The notes beneath the pieces were generated by a model, which saw only the letters and a list, made by a program, of their open reading frames with translations, searched no databases and was not told the origin of the DNA. From Pseudomonas khorasanensis (GTDB lineage Bacteria; Pseudomonadota; Gammaproteobacteria; Pseudomonadales; Pseudomonadaceae): DNA of 64,000 nucleotides. A program made the position numbers and the translations under genes. The DNA lies in assembly GCF_014268505.2 (NCBI RefSeq), contig NZ_JABWQP020000004.1, positions 330,262 through 394,261 on the forward strand. Direction: 5' to 3'. This document shows positions 62,403 to 64,000 of the stretch, in pieces (the first letter of the stretch is position 1; each line of letters begins with the position of its first letter).

Positions 62403-63896
62403 ATGAGCGTTATTCCGCATTTGATCAATGGCGAACTGGTGACCGAGAACGGTCGCGCAGTGGATGTGTTCAACCCGTCTACCGGCCAGGCGATCCACAA
62501 ACTGCCATTGGCCAGCCAGGCGACCATCCAGAAAGCCATCGATGCCGCCAAGGCTGCGTTCCCGGCCTGGCGCAATACGCCACCGGCCAAACGCGCCCAG
62601 GTGATGTTCCGCTTCAAGCAATTGCTGGAACAGAACGAAGCGCGCATCTCGCAACTGATCAGCGAAGAGCACGGCAAGACCCTGGAAGATGCCGCCGGCG
62701 AGCTGAAGCGTGGTATCGAGAACGTCGAGTTCGCTTGCGCCGCCCCGGAAATCCTTAAAGGCGAGTACAGCCGCAACGTCGGCCCGAATATTGATGCCTG
62801 GTCTGACTTCCAGCCGTTGGGGATCGTTGCCGGTATCACTCCGTTCAACTTCCCGGCGATGGTGCCGCTGTGGATGTACCCGCTGGCGATCGTCTGTGGC
62901 AACTGCTTCATCCTCAAGCCGTCCGAGCGCGATCCAAGCTCCACGCTGCTGATTGCTCAATTGCTGTTGGAAGCCGGTTTGCCAAAAGGCGTAATGAGCG
63001 TTGTCCACGGGGACAAGACAGCGGTGGACGCGCTGATCGAAGCACCTGAAATCAAAGCGCTGAGCTTCGTGGGTTCAACGCCGATTGCCGAATACATTTA
63101 CGCCGAAGGCACCAAGCGCGGCAAACGCGTCCAGGCACTGGGCGGCGCGAAGAACCACGCGGTGCTGATGCCGGATGCCGATCTGGACAACGCAGTGAGC
63201 GCACTGATGGGCGCGGCGTATGGTTCCTGCGGCGAGCGCTGCATGGCGATTTCGGTCGCGGTCTGTGTCGGCGATCAGGTCGCGGATGCACTGGTGGCGA
63301 AACTGGTCCCACAGATCAAGGCGCTGAAGATCGGTGCCGGTACTTCGTGCGGTCTGGACATGGGGCCTCTGGTCACCGGTCAGGCGCGCGACAAGGTCAG
63401 CGGTTATGTGGATGACGGAGTCGCCGCGGGCGCGAAGTTGGTTGTCGACGGTCGCGGTCTGAGCGTGGCCGGACATGAAGAGGGTTTCTTCCTCGGTGGC
63501 TGCCTGTTCGATCACGTCACCCCAGAGATGCGCATCTATAAAGAAGAGATCTTCGGTCCGGTGCTGTGCGTAGTACGGGTGAACAGCCTGGAAGAGGCGA
63601 TGCAACTGATCAACGATCACGAGTATGGCAACGGCACCTGCATTTTCACCCGTGATGGTGAAGCCGCGCGTCTGTTCTGCGATGAGATCGAAGTCGGCAT
63701 GGTCGGCATCAACGTGCCGCTGCCAGTGCCGGTGGCATATCACAGCTTCGGCGGCTGGAAACGTTCGCTGTTCGGCGACCTGCATGCATACGGCCCGGAT
63801 GGCGTGCGCTTCTACACTCGTCGCAAAGCGATCACGCAGCGCTGGCCGCAACGCGCGAGCCATGAAGCTTCGCAGTTCGCGTTCCCAAGCTTGTAA
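62403..63896 (+). CDS. bauC: BauC/MmsA, CoA-acylating (methyl)malonate-semialdehyde dehydrogenase
   Basis: 497-residue aldehyde dehydrogenase of the MmsA type. Seen: GITPFNFPAMVPLWMYPLAI, LKPSERDP, and the catalytic Cys 280 in GSCGERCMAISV, with the MmsA-type spelling around it. It turns malonate semialdehyde into acetyl-CoA and CO2 with NAD and CoA. Follows bauA by 144 bases; strong AGGAG before the ATG. It could equally serve valine catabolism (mmsA), but the context favours bauC. Confidence 0.9.
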   Translation: MSVIPHLINGELVTENGRAVDVFNPSTGQAIHKLPLASQATIQKAIDAAKAAFPAWRNTPPAKRAQVMFRFKQLLEQNEARISQLISEEHGKTLEDAAGELKRGIENVEFACAAPEILKGEYSRNVGPNIDAWSDFQPLGIVAGITPFNFPAMVPLWMYPLAIVCGNCFILKPSERDPSSTLLIAQLLLEAGLPKGVMSVVHGDKTAVDALIEAPEIKALSFVGSTPIAEYIYAEGTKRGKRVQALGGAKNHAVLMPDADLDNAVSALMGAAYGSCGERCMAISVAVCVGDQVADALVAKLVPQIKALKIGAGTSCGLDMGPLVTGQARDKVSGYVDDGVAAGAKLVVDGRGLSVAGHEEGFFLGGCLFDHVTPEMRIYKEEIFGPVLCVVRVNSLEEAMQLINDHEYGNGTCIFTRDGEAARLFCDEIEVGMVGINVPLPVPVAYHSFGGWKRSLFGDLHAYGPDGVRFYTRRKAITQRWPQRASHEASQFAFPSL

Positions 63897-63911
63897 GCTC
63901 GCCGTATGAAC

Positions 63912-63950
63912 AGGCCGACCTCTATAGGTCGGCCTTCGTGTTTTCGGGGT
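63912..63950 (+). terminator. Terminator behind bauC
   Basis: AGGCCGACC-TCTAT-AGGTCGGCCT is a 9-10-bp stem, 16 bases after the stop. T-rich bases (TTCGTGTTTT) follow. Confidence 0.8.
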
Positions 63951-64000
63951 TTTTTGACCTATATGACAGAAATGTGAAAATAGGGGTTGACGGCGAATTC

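Overview
The window is a gene-dense, GC-rich chromosomal segment from a fluorescent pseudomonad (Pseudomonas fluorescens group). This rests on gene content (SpeA, PprA/PprB with a Tad pilus locus, BauR/BauA/BauC, CueR/CopA/CopZ, 8-oxoguanine deaminase) and on a dozen or more palindromic REP/REPIN repeats with the core GTGGGAGCGAGCCTGCTCGC. No tRNA, rRNA, CRISPR array, integrase or insertion sequence was recognised. Comparisons with P. aeruginosa gene order are from memory.

Layout. 1-1893: 3' part of speA. 2127-4261: an isolated short vgrG with a DUF4123 adaptor gene and no effector behind it. 4283-8594: MATE exporter, small membrane protein, MazG-like hydrolase overlapping cmoM, and two DUF4136 lipoproteins. 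8821-24877: a complete Tad/Flp pilus locus: tadG, sensor kinase pprA, a TadE/F pseudopilin, prepilin peptidase fppA, regulator pprB, then on the minus strand rcpC-rcpA-tadZ-tadA-tadB-tadC-tadD-DUF3613, and divergently two tandem flp pilin genes plus a stand-alone receiver protein. The block from the DUF3613 gene to the receiver gene lies between two direct copies of a ~360-bp intergenic repeat (15440-15796 and 24880-25236), each directly behind a receiver-domain gene. 25376-28751: a TpsB/FhaC-type outer-membrane transporter and a glycine-rich repetitive lipoprotein.

29055-32799: MaoC hydratase and long FabG-type reductase, divergent from a thiolase. 33063-35436: RIO kinase and an MFS exporter. 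35390-39113: copper module with copA-cueR and copZ, both behind CueR-type dyads. 39201-45465: Bcr/CflA exporter, small ORF, quinone-oxidoreductase-like enzyme with a divergent LysR gene, ArsR-type regulator, MFS symporter. 45574-56445: purine uptake and catabolism (adenine deaminase, 2OG-Fe(II) oxygenase, BMP-type binding protein, 8-oxoguanine deaminase, SDR, two permeases and a double ABC ATPase), interrupted by chaA on the other strand. 56446-57005: a non-coding stretch with three perfect DnaA-box 9-mers. 57006-59723: YigZ, TetR regulator, nucleobase permease. 59852-63896: bauR divergent from bauA and the bauC/mmsA gene for beta-alanine catabolism.

How it fits together. The Tad block contains the whole assembly machine (secretin, ATPase, two platform proteins, localisation factor, pilotin, peptidase, pilins) and its two-component control. 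The purine genes form a likely route: import by the BMP-type ABC system, then deamination of adenine to hypoxanthine and of 8-oxoguanine to urate. The copper genes are a standard CueR regulon. The most unusual items are the direct repeats around the tad block, whose two copies show compensatory base changes in two hairpins, and the pairing of a TpsB transporter with a lipoprotein instead of a recognisable TpsA cargo.
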